From assembly GCA_900478215.1 (NCBI GenBank), contig LS483478.1, forward strand, positions 434,001 through 498,000: a DNA stretch of 64,000 bases, given 5' to 3'. How positions within the stretch are numbered: position 1 is the first letter of the stretch; each line of letters opens with the position of its first letter. Shown here in pieces: positions 54,793-64,000 of the stretch. Position numbers and translations under genes: made by a program. This DNA comes from Salmonella enterica subsp. houtenae serovar Houten. GTDB taxonomy: Bacteria > Pseudomonadota > Gammaproteobacteria > Enterobacterales > Enterobacteriaceae. The notes below the pieces were generated by a model. The model saw only the letters and a program-made list of their open reading frames with translations, searched no databases and was not told the origin of the DNA.

Positions 54793-56226
54793 TCAAACCA
54801 GCTGTTTGCGTTGGTTTGACGGCGGAATGGATAAAGACTCTCGGTACTTCGCAACAGTACGGCGCGCCACCATGATACCCTGTTCTGACAACAGAGAGGT
54901 TAACTTGCTGTCGCTCAGCGGTTTCGCGGGGTTTTCCGCCGCAATTAACTTCTTCACCAGCGCGCGAATCGCGGTGGAAGAGGCTTCGCCTCCGCCTTCG
55001 GTATTGACGTGGCTGGAAAAGAAATATTTGAGTTCAAAAATACCGCGCGGGCTGTGCAGATACTTCTGCGTGGTCACGCGGGATATGGTGGATTCGTGCA
55101 TCTCGACGGCCTGGGCGATATCCGCCAGTACCATCGGTTTCATATATTCTTCGCCCTGTTCAAAAAAGGCTTGCTGTTGCTCGACGATGCAGCGACTGAC
55201 GCGCAGCAGCGTGTCGTTGCGGCTTTCAAGGCTTTTTATCAGCCACTTCGCATCCTGTAAATTACTGCGGATGAACTGGCTGTCGGCATCGTTGCGCGCG
55301 CTGTTGCACATGGCGGCATAGTGCTGGTTAATCTGTAAACGGGGAATACTGTCGCTATTAAGCTCCACCATCCAGCGGCCGTTATGCTTGCGTACCAGCA
55401 CATCCGGGATAACGTACTCCGGCTCGCCGGTCTGGATCGATTGACCGGGTCTGGGATCGAGCGACTGAATCAGGTTTACCGCCTCTTTCAGCACCTCTTC
55501 TTTCAGCCGGGTAACGCGCATCAACGTGCGGAAATCGTGGTTGGCCAGCAGATCAAGGTGATCGCAGATAATGAGCCGCGCCTCTTCCAGCCACGGCGTG
55601 GATTTGTCGAATTGTGAAAGCTGGATCAGCAGACAGTCGCGAAGATCTTTTGCCGCGACGCCCACCGGATCAAAACGCTGAATGCGCTTCAGGACGGCTT
55701 CGACCTCATCAAGATCCACCTCTTCATCGCCCATGCTTTCGCGAATTTCCTCCAGGGATACGGTGAGATAACCGGTATCATCTACCGCATCGACAATGGA
55801 TGTCGCAATAGCGCGATCGGTATCCGAGAAGGGCGTTAGCTCAACCTGCCACATCAGATAATCCTGCAACGACTGCGTCGTTTCGCCCTGATAGACGGGC
55901 AGCTCATCGTCGATATAATCACCGCTGGGGCCGGACGGCGTCCCGGCGGTGTAAATTTCATCCCAACTGGCGTCAAGCGGCAGCTCTTCCGGCATCTCTT
56001 TCTGTTCGAGCGCGTCTGCGGTATCGAGAGGATCGTTATCCTGAGGTTGCTGGGTGTCGATTTCGTCATGAAGATCGGTTTGCTCAAGCAGCGGGTTATT
56101 TTCCAGCGCTTGCTGGAGTTCCTGCTGAAGTTCCAGCGTAGACAACTGCAACAGACGGATGGCCTGTTGTAGCTGAGGCGTCATCGCCAGTTGTTGGCTA
56201 AGCCTGAGTTGCAAACCTTGCTTCAT
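54793..56226 (-). CDS. rpoN: RNA polymerase sigma-54 factor
   Basis: 477 residues, as in E. coli. N-terminal glutamine/leucine-rich activator-interaction region (QLRLSQQLAMTPQLQQAI), acidic region II near 50-120, core-binding and helix-turn-helix regions, and the RpoN box ARRTVAKYRE near the C terminus. It transcribes nitrogen and stress genes that need AAA+ activators. It sits after lptB and before hpf. Confidence 0.98.
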   Translation of the reverse strand: MKQGLQLRLSQQLAMTPQLQQAIRLLQLSTLELQQELQQALENNPLLEQTDLHDEIDTQQPQDNDPLDTADALEQKEMPEELPLDASWDEIYTAGTPSGPSGDYIDDELPVYQGETTQSLQDYLMWQVELTPFSDTDRAIATSIVDAVDDTGYLTVSLEEIRESMGDEEVDLDEVEAVLKRIQRFDPVGVAAKDLRDCLLIQLSQFDKSTPWLEEARLIICDHLDLLANHDFRTLMRVTRLKEEVLKEAVNLIQSLDPRPGQSIQTGEPEYVIPDVLVRKHNGRWMVELNSDSIPRLQINQHYAAMCNSARNDADSQFIRSNLQDAKWLIKSLESRNDTLLRVSRCIVEQQQAFFEQGEEYMKPMVLADIAQAVEMHESTISRVTTQKYLHSPRGIFELKYFFSSHVNTEGGGEASSTAIRALVKKLIAAENPAKPLSDSKLTSLLSEQGIMVARRTVAKYRESLSIPPSNQRKQLV

Positions 56227-56273
56227 ATTCAGAGTCGTTTTCTCCCGCTAGAGCAGCATAGCCCTCTACCCTA

Positions 56274-56999
56274 TCAGAGTCTGAAGTCTTCCCCAAGATA
56301 TACACGCTTAACGTGTTCGTCTTGCAGGATTTCTGTCGGCGTACCGTGGGCAATAAGGTGGCCCTGGCTCACGATATAGGCGCGTTCACAGACTGCCAGC
56401 GTCTCACGGACGTTATGGTCGGTGATCAGCACGCCGAGCCCGCTATCGCGCAGATGCTCGATAATGCGTTTGATGTCGATAACGGAAATTGGGTCAACGC
56501 CGGCAAAAGGTTCATCCAGCAGGATAAATTTGGGATTAGCGGCCAACGCGCGGGCAATTTCTACACGACGGCGTTCACCACCGGACAGCGCCTGTCCCAT
56601 GCTGTCGCGCAGATGTTCAATGTGAAACTCTTCCATCAGCTCGTTGGCGCGGTCTTCTCGCTGTTCTGCGGTCAAATCGTCACGAATTTGCAGTACCGCC
56701 ATCAGGTTATCAAATACGCTGAGACGGCGGAAAATAGAGGCTTCCTGCGGCAAATAGCCGATACCGCGACGCGCGCGCGCGTGCAGCGGCAGCAGACTGA
56801 TATCTTCATCATCAATGATGATATTGCCCGCGTCACGCGGCACGATACCGACGACCATATAAAAGGTGGTGGTTTTACCTGCGCCGTTTGGACCGAGCAG
56901 ACCGACAATCTCCCCGGAGTTCACGGTCAGACTGACATCTTCCACTACGTGACGGCCTTTATAGGCCTTCGCCAGATTCTTTGCAGTTAATGTTGCCAT
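56274..56999 (-). CDS. lptB: LPS export ATPase LptB
   Basis: 241 residues. ABC ATPase with Walker A GPNGAGKTT, signature LSGGERRRVEIARAL and Walker B ILLDEPFAG. It powers LPS extraction from the inner membrane with LptFGC. It starts six bases after lptA. Confidence 0.98.
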   Translation of the reverse strand: MATLTAKNLAKAYKGRHVVEDVSLTVNSGEIVGLLGPNGAGKTTTFYMVVGIVPRDAGNIIIDDEDISLLPLHARARRGIGYLPQEASIFRRLSVFDNLMAVLQIRDDLTAEQREDRANELMEEFHIEHLRDSMGQALSGGERRRVEIARALAANPKFILLDEPFAGVDPISVIDIKRIIEHLRDSGLGVLITDHNVRETLAVCERAYIVSQGHLIAHGTPTEILQDEHVKRVYLGEDFRL

Positions 57000-57005
57000 A
57001 ACGAA

Positions 57006-57560
57006 TTAGTTACTCTTCTTTTGCGCCGGAGTCTGGCCTTTGTTTTTGTCTTGCAACTGCGACGGCACCAGAACGGTGGTGACGCGTTTGCCTTTATCGC
57101 TGAAGGCCTGCATTTTCTGCTCTTTCACCAGGTAGGTGATTTTGTCGCCGGTAATGTTGCTGTCAAGCTGTTCCAGATAAGCGTTGCCGGTCAGCACAAC
57201 AAAATCTTTCGCCAGCTCGTAATGCATATGGGAAGCGTGGCCTTTCACCGGCTTACCATTGTCCTGCATCTGGTAGAAGGTGGCCGGATTGCCGTAACCG
57301 TCGATCACCTCTTTCCCCTGTTCGCCGCCAGGGCGGGTAACAACGACTTTATCGGCGTTGATCTTAATCGTGCCCTGGGTCATCACCACGTTGCCCGTAA
57401 AGGTCACGACGTTGCCTTGCATATCCAGCGACTGTTGATCCGAGTCAATATGAATAGGCTGTTCGGTATCGCCCGTGACGGCGAATGCCGGAATGCTGGC
57501 GGCCAGCAGCGAGCCGGCAAGCATAAGATTAAGGCTGAGTTTGTTTGTTTTGAATTTCAT
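57006..57560 (-). CDS. lptA: Periplasmic LPS transport bridge LptA
   Basis: 184 residues from ATG at 57560 (MKFKTNKLSLNLM), signal peptide about 1-27 ending PAFA. OstA beta-jellyroll that stacks into a bridge carrying LPS to LptD. An in-frame ATG at 57581 is not conserved. Its start overlaps lptC by 32 bases. One residue shorter than the E. coli form as I recall (DKNKGQ near the end). Confidence 0.96.
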   Translation of the reverse strand: MKFKTNKLSLNLMLAGSLLAASIPAFAVTGDTEQPIHIDSDQQSLDMQGNVVTFTGNVVMTQGTIKINADKVVVTRPGGEQGKEVIDGYGNPATFYQMQDNGKPVKGHASHMHYELAKDFVVLTGNAYLEQLDSNITGDKITYLVKEQKMQAFSDKGKRVTTVLVPSQLQDKNKGQTPAQKKSN

Positions 57561-58104
57561 AAGAGGTTCTAACCTTTTCAATCAGCTCGGCGTTCTTGCT
57601 GCGTAAGTTACCGCGCATTTTCAGTCCGCTGGAGTTAAATGTTGTGCCGTATAACGTCACCAGATCGTTCGAGGTAACATCCTGCGTCACCAGATTAATC
57701 TGCGCGTTATCGGTGGTAATTCTGCGTAATTGAGCGTCAGGCACCAGGGCGTTGACTTCAACATGGCCATACAGATAGAGCATCCGATCGTTGGTCAATT
57801 TGGCTTTATCGGCCTTGATCGACCATGTCGGCACTTTATCCTTATCAAAGGTGGTTAATACCGGTTGCGTAAACCATGAGACCGCCTGATCGGAAAAATA
57901 TTCAACGTGTTGCGCGATCAGACGATAGCTCAACGCGCCTTCCGGACTGTACACGACGGTATCCGTATGCTCGCTTTTATACGTGGGATCATTGCTATTG
58001 ACCACCACGGCGGCAGGATCGTCTTTATCTGCCAGATTGATACCAATCAGTACCAGAATGGCCAGCGACAGTAGAATGATAACCCAACGTCTGGTTTTAC
58101 TCAT
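57529..58104 (-). CDS. lptC: LPS export protein LptC
   Basis: 191 residues. One N-terminal membrane helix (about 7-25) and a periplasmic jellyroll that receives LPS from LptB2FG and passes it to LptA. Start overlaps the kdsC end by four bases. Confidence 0.97.
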   Translation of the reverse strand: MSKTRRWVIILLSLAILVLIGINLADKDDPAAVVVNSNDPTYKSEHTDTVVYSPEGALSYRLIAQHVEYFSDQAVSWFTQPVLTTFDKDKVPTWSIKADKAKLTNDRMLYLYGHVEVNALVPDAQLRRITTDNAQINLVTQDVTSNDLVTLYGTTFNSSGLKMRGNLRSKNAELIEKVRTSYEIQNKQTQP

Positions 58105-58667
58105 ATCGATTGCCCTTTGGCCTCATCCAGTTTGCCCTGCGCCAGCAGCAGCAAATCGCACACCTCACGTACCGCGCCGCGCCCGCCGGCAATGTGCGTC
58201 ACATAGTCAGCGCGGGGGATCAGCAACGGATGCGCATCCGCAACGGCAACGCTTAATCCCACTTTTTCCATCACTGGCCAGTCAATCAGATCATCGCCGA
58301 CGTAAGCGACGTTTTCCGGCGCAATGGCCAGTTTTTTCAACAGATCGCTAAAGGCGATCAGCTTATTCGACTGCCCCTGATAAAGATGGGTGATCCCAAG
58401 CGTGGCGCAGCGATCTTCTACAAGTTTAGCCTTTCGTCCGGTAATAATGGCAACCTCGATATTGGAGGTCAAAGCACAGCGAATGCCATAGCCGTCACGA
58501 ACGTTGAAAGCCTTCAGCTCTTCGCCGTTATTGCCCATATAAATCAGGCCGTCAGACAATACGCCATCCACGTCCAGGATGAGCAGGCGGATATTCTCCG
58601 CCTTTGTCATGACGTGGGTGCTGACGGGGCCATAACAGGTCGCAAGCGACGCACCTGCTTTACTCAT
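58101..58667 (-). CDS. kdsC: KDO-8-phosphate phosphatase
   Basis: 188 residues. HAD phosphatase with nucleophile D32 and D34 in LDVDGVLSDG, no cap domain. Releases Kdo from Kdo-8-P in LPS inner core synthesis. It follows kdsD by 20 bases. Confidence 0.97.
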   Translation of the reverse strand: MSKAGASLATCYGPVSTHVMTKAENIRLLILDVDGVLSDGLIYMGNNGEELKAFNVRDGYGIRCALTSNIEVAIITGRKAKLVEDRCATLGITHLYQGQSNKLIAFSDLLKKLAIAPENVAYVGDDLIDWPVMEKVGLSVAVADAHPLLIPRADYVTHIAGGRGAVREVCDLLLLAQGKLDEAKGQSI

Positions 58668-58687
58668 CGTTAATTATCCTTGAGTTT

Positions 58688-59674
58688 CTACACGACGCCT
58701 GCACGCAGGAGATCATGCATATGTAACACACCGAGTAACTGGTCGCCATCAGCAACCAGTACGGAGGTGATATGGCGGGACTGCATTAAGTTCAGCGCAT
58801 CGACGGCGAGAATACCGGGGCGCACGCGAATGCCCCCTGGCGTCATCACCTCGGCGATCCCCAACTGGCGCATATCACCGCCCATGTCGAACACGCGACG
58901 TAAATCGCCGTCGGTGAAGATGCCGTCGATCTTCATGGATTCATCGCAAATGACGGTCATACCGAGATTTTTACGCGTAATTTCTAACAGCGCATCACGC
59001 AGGGTGGCATGTCTATTAACATGCGGGATCTCATCGCCAGTATGCATAATATCGCTTACGCGCAGCAGCAGCTTACGTCCCAGCGCGCCGCCTGGATGCG
59101 ACAGAGCGAAATCTTCGGCGGTAAAGCCGCGCGCTTTTAACAATGCCACGGCGAGCGCGTCGCCCATCACCAGCGTTGCGGTGGTACTACTGGTAGGCGC
59201 CAGGCCTAACGGACACGCTTCTTTGGGCACTTTAACACACAGATGCACATCTGCCGCACGCGCCATACTGCTTTCCGGTCGCCCGGTAATGCAAATTAAC
59301 GGCACGTGCAGGCGTTTAAGCACCGGTATTAGCGCCGCGATCTCGCTGGATTCGCCGGAGTTGGAGATAGCGATAACCACATCCTGCGACGTCACCATCC
59401 CCAAATCGCCGTGCGCGGCTTCGCCCGGATGTACAAAAAAGGAAGAGGTGCCGGTGCTGGCGAAAGTGGCGGCCATTTTCCGCCCGATATGACCGGATTT
59501 CCCCATCCCCATCACCACCACTTTTCCGGTGCAGTTGAACATTTTTTCACAGGCCAGCGTAAAATGCTGGTTGATGTATTGATCAAGCTCCGCCAGGCCT
59601 TCACGTTCAATCTCCAGGACCTCTTTGCCTGCCTGCTGAAAGTCAAACCCCGGTTGCAACGCTAAATGCGACAT
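58688..59674 (-). CDS. kdsD: Arabinose-5-phosphate isomerase KdsD
   Basis: 328 residues from ATG at 59674 (MSHLALQPGFDFQQAG). SIS domain (GMGKSGHIGRKMAATFAS) followed by two CBS domains (about 210-328). Converts ribulose-5-P to arabinose-5-P, first step of Kdo synthesis. A longer in-frame start at 59698 overlaps yrbG and is rejected. Confidence 0.97.
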   Translation of the reverse strand: MSHLALQPGFDFQQAGKEVLEIEREGLAELDQYINQHFTLACEKMFNCTGKVVVMGMGKSGHIGRKMAATFASTGTSSFFVHPGEAAHGDLGMVTSQDVVIAISNSGESSEIAALIPVLKRLHVPLICITGRPESSMARAADVHLCVKVPKEACPLGLAPTSSTTATLVMGDALAVALLKARGFTAEDFALSHPGGALGRKLLLRVSDIMHTGDEIPHVNRHATLRDALLEITRKNLGMTVICDESMKIDGIFTDGDLRRVFDMGGDMRQLGIAEVMTPGGIRVRPGILAVDALNLMQSRHITSVLVADGDQLLGVLHMHDLLRAGVV

Positions 59675-59687
59675 AATCCGTTTCCAG

Positions 59688-60665
59688 TTATCCAACAAGA
59701 AGTGGCGATAGCCAATAGAGCATCGCCAGCCATACGATAAACCCGCCGGTCAGCAGTATACCTGCGCCCCGACCAATCTGGCGCGGATGCCGCCAGCAAA
59801 GTAAAGCGAAAACCACGCTAACCAGCAGCATCACGCTATAATCACGCCCAAACGCCAGCGGGTTGATCTCACCCGGCGCGATCAACGCAGGCAGCCCCAG
59901 CACGATGGCGAGATTAAAAATATTGGCGCCAATGAGATTACCGACGGCAATATCATTTTCGCCTTTTCGCACGCCAGCAATCGCCGTGGCCAGCTCTGGC
60001 AGACTGGTGCCGACGGCGATGACTGTCAGACCGAGCGTTAATTCACTCATGGCGAAATAATTCGCCAGCACCGTAGCGTTATCGATTACCATGCGCGTCG
60101 CCATCGGCATGATGACCAGCGCAATGCCCAGCCATAAGAACGCGACGGGGAGCCCGCCTTCGCGCGGCAGTTCCGCCAGTTGTTCACGGGTGAGGCTGTC
60201 ATTCCCCTGGCGTTCGGCCAGACGCGCGATTTTAACAATGAATAACAGCCATAGCACGGCCAGAAGCAGGAGAAAGATACCATCACTGCGGCTTAACTGC
60301 CCGTCATGCAATACGGAACCGGCTACTACGCTAACAAATAACATTAATGGCAATTCGCGACGTAAAACATCGGAATGCACGGTAAAAGGACGAACCAGCG
60401 CCGCCAGCCCTAAAATCAGCAAAATATTGGTGATGTTAGAACCGAGCGCCGCGCCGACGGCTAAATCGAGCTGACCGTGCAGCGATGCGGCGACCGATAC
60501 AATAATTTCCGGTAGCGAGGTGCCGATACTCACTACCGTCATCCCAATGATCAGCGGGGGAATACCGAATGTACGGCATAAAATAGAGGCTGCAAACACC
60601 AGACGATCGGCGCCGTAGGCCACCAGAAGCAAACCAATTATGAGTAGCGCCATCGCTAAAAGCAT
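59688..60665 (-). CDS. yrbG: Calcium/sodium antiporter-family protein YrbG
   Basis: 325 residues, about ten membrane helices, with the two inverted alpha repeats of the CaCA family (VVSIGTSLPEI near residue 45 and VIAVGTSLPEL near 215). Predicted cation exchanger of the inner membrane; its ion is not proven. First gene of the kds/lpt run and divergent from mlaF. Confidence 0.93.
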   Translation of the reverse strand: MLLAMALLIIGLLLVAYGADRLVFAASILCRTFGIPPLIIGMTVVSIGTSLPEIIVSVAASLHGQLDLAVGAALGSNITNILLILGLAALVRPFTVHSDVLRRELPLMLFVSVVAGSVLHDGQLSRSDGIFLLLLAVLWLLFIVKIARLAERQGNDSLTREQLAELPREGGLPVAFLWLGIALVIMPMATRMVIDNATVLANYFAMSELTLGLTVIAVGTSLPELATAIAGVRKGENDIAVGNLIGANIFNLAIVLGLPALIAPGEINPLAFGRDYSVMLLVSVVFALLCWRHPRQIGRGAGILLTGGFIVWLAMLYWLSPLLVG

Positions 60666-60877
60666 CTAAAGTCCTTTCTTCAGGTATACTCGCCGGTCCC
60701 CTGGAAGGGATATCTGAAAGCCGTAACGAAGTCCTAATTTTGACTTTATGCGGCTAAAAAGTAAAACGAATGCCAGCTTTCGCTAACCCTGTCAGTTAAT
60801 ATTCTGTAATTATGTCGAACCCATGGTTAAATTCAGCGCCATGGTTACCTCAACAAGGCAATACGAAGGATGAATCA

Positions 60878-61690
60878 ATGGGTCAGTCTGCGGCAAATTT
60901 AGTCGATATGCGCGACGTCAGCTTTTCCCGTGGCGAACGCTGCATTTTCGATAATGTTTCCCTGACGGTGCCGCGCGGGAAGATCACGGCGATCATGGGG
61001 CCGTCGGGCATCGGTAAAACCACGCTGTTGCGCCTGATTGGCGGACAGATCCCGCCGGATAAGGGCGAGATCTTATTTGATGGCGAGAATGTGCCGGCCA
61101 TGTCCCGTTCGCGGCTCTACACCGTCCGCAAACGTATGAGTATGTTGTTTCAGTCGGGAGCGCTGTTTACCGACATGAACGTGTTTGACAATGTGGCCTA
61201 TCCGCTACGGGAGCACACCAATTTACCCGCGCCGCTGCTAAAAAGCGTCGTGATGATGAAACTGGAGGCTGTCGGGCTGCGCGGCGCGGCAAAACTGATG
61301 CCTTCCGAGCTCTCCGGCGGGATGGCGCGCCGCGCCGCGTTGGCGCGCGCCATCGCTCTGGAACCGGATCTCATCATGTTCGATGAGCCGTTTGTCGGCC
61401 AGGACCCGATTACCATGGGCGTTCTGGTGAAGCTGATTTCCGAATTGAACAGCGCGCTGGGCGTGACCTGCGTAGTGGTCTCGCATGATGTGCCAGAGGT
61501 GCTCAGTATTGCGGATCACGCCTGGATCATGGCGGACAAAAAAATCGTCGCTCACGGTAGCGCTCAGGCGTTGCAGGAGAATACGGACCCGCGCGTGCGT
61601 CAGTTCCTTGACGGCATTGCCGACGGGCCGGTTCCGTTCCGCTATCCGGCGGGCGATTATCACCTTGATTTACTCGAAACAGGGAGTTAA
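60878..61690 (+). CDS. mlaF: Phospholipid transport ATPase MlaF
   Basis: 270 residues from ATG at 60878 (MGQSAANLVDMRDVSF), with AAGGA upstream. The in-frame ATG at 60812 adds 22 residues not found in E. coli. ABC ATPase with Walker A GPSGIGKTT and the signature LSGGMARRAALARA. It drives the MlaFEDB complex that maintains outer-membrane lipid asymmetry. Confidence 0.97.
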   Translation: MGQSAANLVDMRDVSFSRGERCIFDNVSLTVPRGKITAIMGPSGIGKTTLLRLIGGQIPPDKGEILFDGENVPAMSRSRLYTVRKRMSMLFQSGALFTDMNVFDNVAYPLREHTNLPAPLLKSVVMMKLEAVGLRGAAKLMPSELSGGMARRAALARAIALEPDLIMFDEPFVGQDPITMGVLVKLISELNSALGVTCVVVSHDVPEVLSIADHAWIMADKKIVAHGSAQALQENTDPRVRQFLDGIADGPVPFRYPAGDYHLDLLETGS

Positions 61691-61697
61691 GCCACTC

Positions 61698-62480
61698 ATG
61701 CTGTTAAATGCGCTGGCAGCACTCGGACACAGCGGGATCAAAACCGTCAGAACGTTCGGGCGCGCCGGGTTAATGTTATTCAATGCGGTTATCGGTAAGC
61801 CGGAGTTTCGCAAACATGCGCCGCTGCTGGTGCGCCAGCTTTATAATGTGGGCGTCTTGTCGATGCTTATCATCATTGTCTCCGGCGTATTCATCGGTAT
61901 GGTGCTGGGGCTGCAAGGCTATCTGGTTCTGACCACTTACAGCGCGGAGACCAGTCTTGGCATGTTGGTGGCGCTTTCGCTGCTACGCGAGCTGGGGCCG
62001 GTGGTCGCGGCGTTGCTGTTTGCCGGGCGGGCCGGGTCGGCGTTGACGGCGGAAATCGGCCTGATGCGGGCGACGGAGCAGCTCTCCAGTATGGAGATGA
62101 TGGCGGTTGATCCGTTGCGCCGGGTGATTTCACCGCGCTTCTGGGCGGGGGTGATTTCGTTGCCGTTACTCACCATTATCTTTGTGGCGGTTGGTATCTG
62201 GGGCGGCTCGCTGGTCGGCGTAAGCTGGAAGGGAATCGACGCCGGGTTCTTCTGGTCAGCGATGCAGAATGCCGTCGACTGGCGTATGGACCTGGTGAAC
62301 TGTCTGATAAAGAGCGTGGTGTTCGCCATTACGGTAACATGGATTGCGTTATTCAACGGCTATGACGCAATACCGACTTCTGCCGGGATTAGCCGGGCAA
62401 CGACGCGGACCGTGGTTCACGCATCGTTGGCCGTTCTGGGGCTGGATTTTGTGCTGACCGCACTGATGTTTGGGAATTGA
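61698..62480 (+). CDS. mlaE: Phospholipid transport permease MlaE
   Basis: 260 residues, as in E. coli. Permease of the MlaE family with about five or six membrane helices and the conserved ELGPVVAALLFAGRAGSALT segment. It starts seven bases after mlaF and forms the core of MlaFEDB. Confidence 0.97.
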   Translation: MLLNALAALGHSGIKTVRTFGRAGLMLFNAVIGKPEFRKHAPLLVRQLYNVGVLSMLIIIVSGVFIGMVLGLQGYLVLTTYSAETSLGMLVALSLLRELGPVVAALLFAGRAGSALTAEIGLMRATEQLSSMEMMAVDPLRRVISPRFWAGVISLPLLTIIFVAVGIWGGSLVGVSWKGIDAGFFWSAMQNAVDWRMDLVNCLIKSVVFAITVTWIALFNGYDAIPTSAGISRATTRTVVHASLAVLGLDFVLTALMFGN

Positions 62481-62484
62481 GTTC

Positions 62485-63036
62485 ATGCAAACGAAAAAAA
62501 ATGAAATTTGGGTAGGCGTTTTTTTGCTGGTGGCGTTACTGGCGGCGCTGTTTGTTTGCCTGAAGGCGGCAAATGTGACCTCTATGCGCACGGAGCCGAC
62601 CTATAAGGTTTATGCGACCTTCGATAACATCGGCGGTCTGAAAGTGCGTTCCCCGGTACGCATCGGCGGGGTAGTTGTCGGGCGGGTTGAAGATATCTCG
62701 CTTGATCCGAAAACATACCTGCCGCGCGTAACGCTCGACATTGAAGAGCGTTATAACCATATTCCCGATACCAGCTCGTTGAGTATTCGTACTTCCGGGC
62801 TGCTGGGGGAGCAATATCTGGCATTAAATGTCGGTTTTGAAGATCCTGAGCTGGGAACGTCTATCCTCAAAGATGGAAGTACGATTCAGGACACCAAGTC
62901 CGCCATGGTGCTGGAAGATATGATTGGTCAGTTCCTTTATAACAGCAAAGGTGACGACAATAAGAATTCTGGCGATGCGCCAGCCGCAACGGAAGGCCAT
63001 ACTGAAGCCACAACGCCCGCGGGCGCAACGAAATAA
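62485..63036 (+). CDS. mlaD: MCE-domain protein MlaD
   Basis: 183 residues from ATG at 62485 (MQTKKNEIWVGVF). One N-terminal membrane helix and one MCE domain (about 38-117, YKVYATFDNIGGLKVRSPV). It forms a hexameric ring in the periplasm that exchanges lipid with MlaC. The variable tail is Ala/Thr-rich. Confidence 0.97.
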   Translation: MQTKKNEIWVGVFLLVALLAALFVCLKAANVTSMRTEPTYKVYATFDNIGGLKVRSPVRIGGVVVGRVEDISLDPKTYLPRVTLDIEERYNHIPDTSSLSIRTSGLLGEQYLALNVGFEDPELGTSILKDGSTIQDTKSAMVLEDMIGQFLYNSKGDDNKNSGDAPAATEGHTEATTPAGATK

Positions 63037-63054
63037 TCTCAGGAGAATTGAGGC

Positions 63055-63690
63055 ATGTTTAAACGACTGATGATGGTGGCCCTGCTGGTCATTGCGCCAT
63101 TAAGCGCAGCGACAGCAGCGGATCAGAGCAATCCTTATAAACTGATGAACGAGGCGGCGCAGAAAACTTTTGATCGCCTGAAAAACGAACAGCCGAAAAT
63201 TCGCGCCAATCCGGATTACCTGCGCGACGTTGTTGATCAGGAGCTTCTGCCGTACGTGCAGGTAAAATATGCCGGCGCGCTGGTGCTGGGCCGCTACTAC
63301 AAAGATGCGACTCCGGCGCAGCGCGAAGCCTATTTTGCAGCGTTTCGCGAATACCTGAAACAGGCCTACGGCCAGGCGCTGGCGATGTACCACGGTCAGT
63401 CTTACCAGATAGCGCCGGAGCAACCGCTGGGCGATGCGACCATTGTGCCGATCCGTGTAACGATTATCGATCCCAACGGTCGTCCGCCGGTGCGCCTGGA
63501 TTTCCAGTGGCGTAAAAACACCCAGACCGGCAACTGGCAGGCGTATGACATGATTGTGGAAGGCGTCAGCATGATCACCACCAAGCAAAATGAGTGGAGC
63601 GACCTGCTGCGTACTAAAGGCATCGACGGCTTGACCGCACAACTGAAATCTATCTCTCAACAGAAAATTACTTTGGATGAGAAACAGTAA
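63055..63690 (+). CDS. mlaC: Periplasmic phospholipid carrier MlaC
   Basis: 211 residues with a signal peptide (about 1-21, ending TAA). Tol-tolerance/MlaC fold that carries phospholipid between MlaA in the outer membrane and MlaD. Its stop overlaps mlaB by one base. Confidence 0.97.
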   Translation: MFKRLMMVALLVIAPLSAATAADQSNPYKLMNEAAQKTFDRLKNEQPKIRANPDYLRDVVDQELLPYVQVKYAGALVLGRYYKDATPAQREAYFAAFREYLKQAYGQALAMYHGQSYQIAPEQPLGDATIVPIRVTIIDPNGRPPVRLDFQWRKNTQTGNWQAYDMIVEGVSMITTKQNEWSDLLRTKGIDGLTAQLKSISQQKITLDEKQ

Positions 63691-63986
63691 TGACGCCGCA
63701 ACTCACCTGGACGCGTGAAGCGGGCACTCTGATGCTGGCGGGAGAGCTGGATCAGGACGTGTTGACACCGCTATGGGACGCGCGCGTAGAGGCGATGACA
63801 GGCGTTACCCGTATCGACCTGAGCCAGATCTCCAGGGTGGATACGGGGGGCCTGGCGCTGTTGGCGCACCTTGTGAACCAGGCAAAAAAGCAGGGCAATG
63901 CCGTGTCGCTGTCTGGCGTTAACGACAAGGTTTACGCGCTGGCGCAATTATATAACTTGCCCGAAGACGTACTTCCCCGTATGTAA
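63690..63986 (+). CDS. mlaB: STAS-domain protein MlaB
   Basis: 98 residues with a STAS fold; the DTGG loop (RVDTGGLALLAH) is the conserved functional site. It binds MlaF and stabilises the complex. More diverged from E. coli than its neighbours, by eye. Start shares one base with the mlaC stop. Confidence 0.95.
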   Translation: MTPQLTWTREAGTLMLAGELDQDVLTPLWDARVEAMTGVTRIDLSQISRVDTGGLALLAHLVNQAKKQGNAVSLSGVNDKVYALAQLYNLPEDVLPRM

Positions 63987-63988
63987 TG

Positions 63989-64000
63989 AATGCCGGATGG
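63989..64000. repeat. Start of a REP element, cut by the window end
   Basis: AATGCCGGATGG is the usual left end of a REP unit, directly after mlaB. Confidence 0.6.

Noticed and set aside
58680..59492. 270-residue plus-strand frame inside kdsD
   Set aside because: Ser/Arg/Pro-rich antisense frame over a clear kdsD gene; no motif or ribosome binding site supports it.

Overview
This window is chromosomal DNA from an enterobacterium, most likely Salmonella. Almost every gene can be recognised as an Escherichia/Salmonella core gene, the order is that of the acuI to mla segment, and the Salmonella-type features are a codBA pair between the nan operon and gltBD, two tandem yhcN-family genes, and a large autotransporter gene between tldD and aaeR. 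No rRNA, tRNA, CRISPR array, insertion sequence or prophage was seen. Species assignment rests on recalled protein sequences and gene order, not on a search.

Layout. 1-7.5 kb: truncated acuI, then csrD, the mreBCD rod-shape genes, the Maf-family gene yhdE and rng (RNase G). 7.5-13 kb: yhdP (AsmA-like envelope lipid transport) and tldD, separated by REP-type palindromes. 13-16.4 kb: a 1117-residue autotransporter on the minus strand with an AT-rich upstream region. 16.7-22 kb: aaeR and the divergent aaeXAB efflux operon, yhcO, and two yhcN-like genes. 22.4-28.7 kb: argR, mdh, degS, degQ, zapG, zapE. 29-31.3 kb: rplM-rpsI and sspA-sspB. 31.4-36.9 kb: nanR and the nanA-nanT-nanE-nanK-nanQ sialic acid operon. 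37-40.1 kb: codBA with a PurR box, then a broken remnant of yhcG. 40.3-46.2 kb: gltB-gltD. 46.8-51.8 kb: yhcC, arcB, the ArcZ small RNA on the opposite strand, elbB, mtgA. 51.8-60.7 kb, minus strand: yrbL with a PhoP-type box, then ptsO-rapZ-ptsN-hpf-rpoN and the LPS genes lptB-lptA-lptC-kdsC-kdsD-yrbG. 60.9-64 kb: mlaFEDCB, ending in the start of a REP element.

The main functional themes are envelope construction (mre, mtgA, kds, lpt, mla, yhdP, degS/degQ), nitrogen and carbon metabolism (gltBD, nitrogen PTS with rpoN, argR, nan, cod, mdh) and redox or post-transcriptional control (arcB/ArcZ, csrD, rng, rapZ). Most of the window is ordinary core genome and I do not see a clear new multi-gene system. 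The points most worth a second look are a possible leader peptide with a perfect ribosome binding site overlapping yhcC, the autotransporter locus with a palindromic upstream site, two perfect palindromes just upstream of yhcO, the decayed yhcG, and the codBA insertion.
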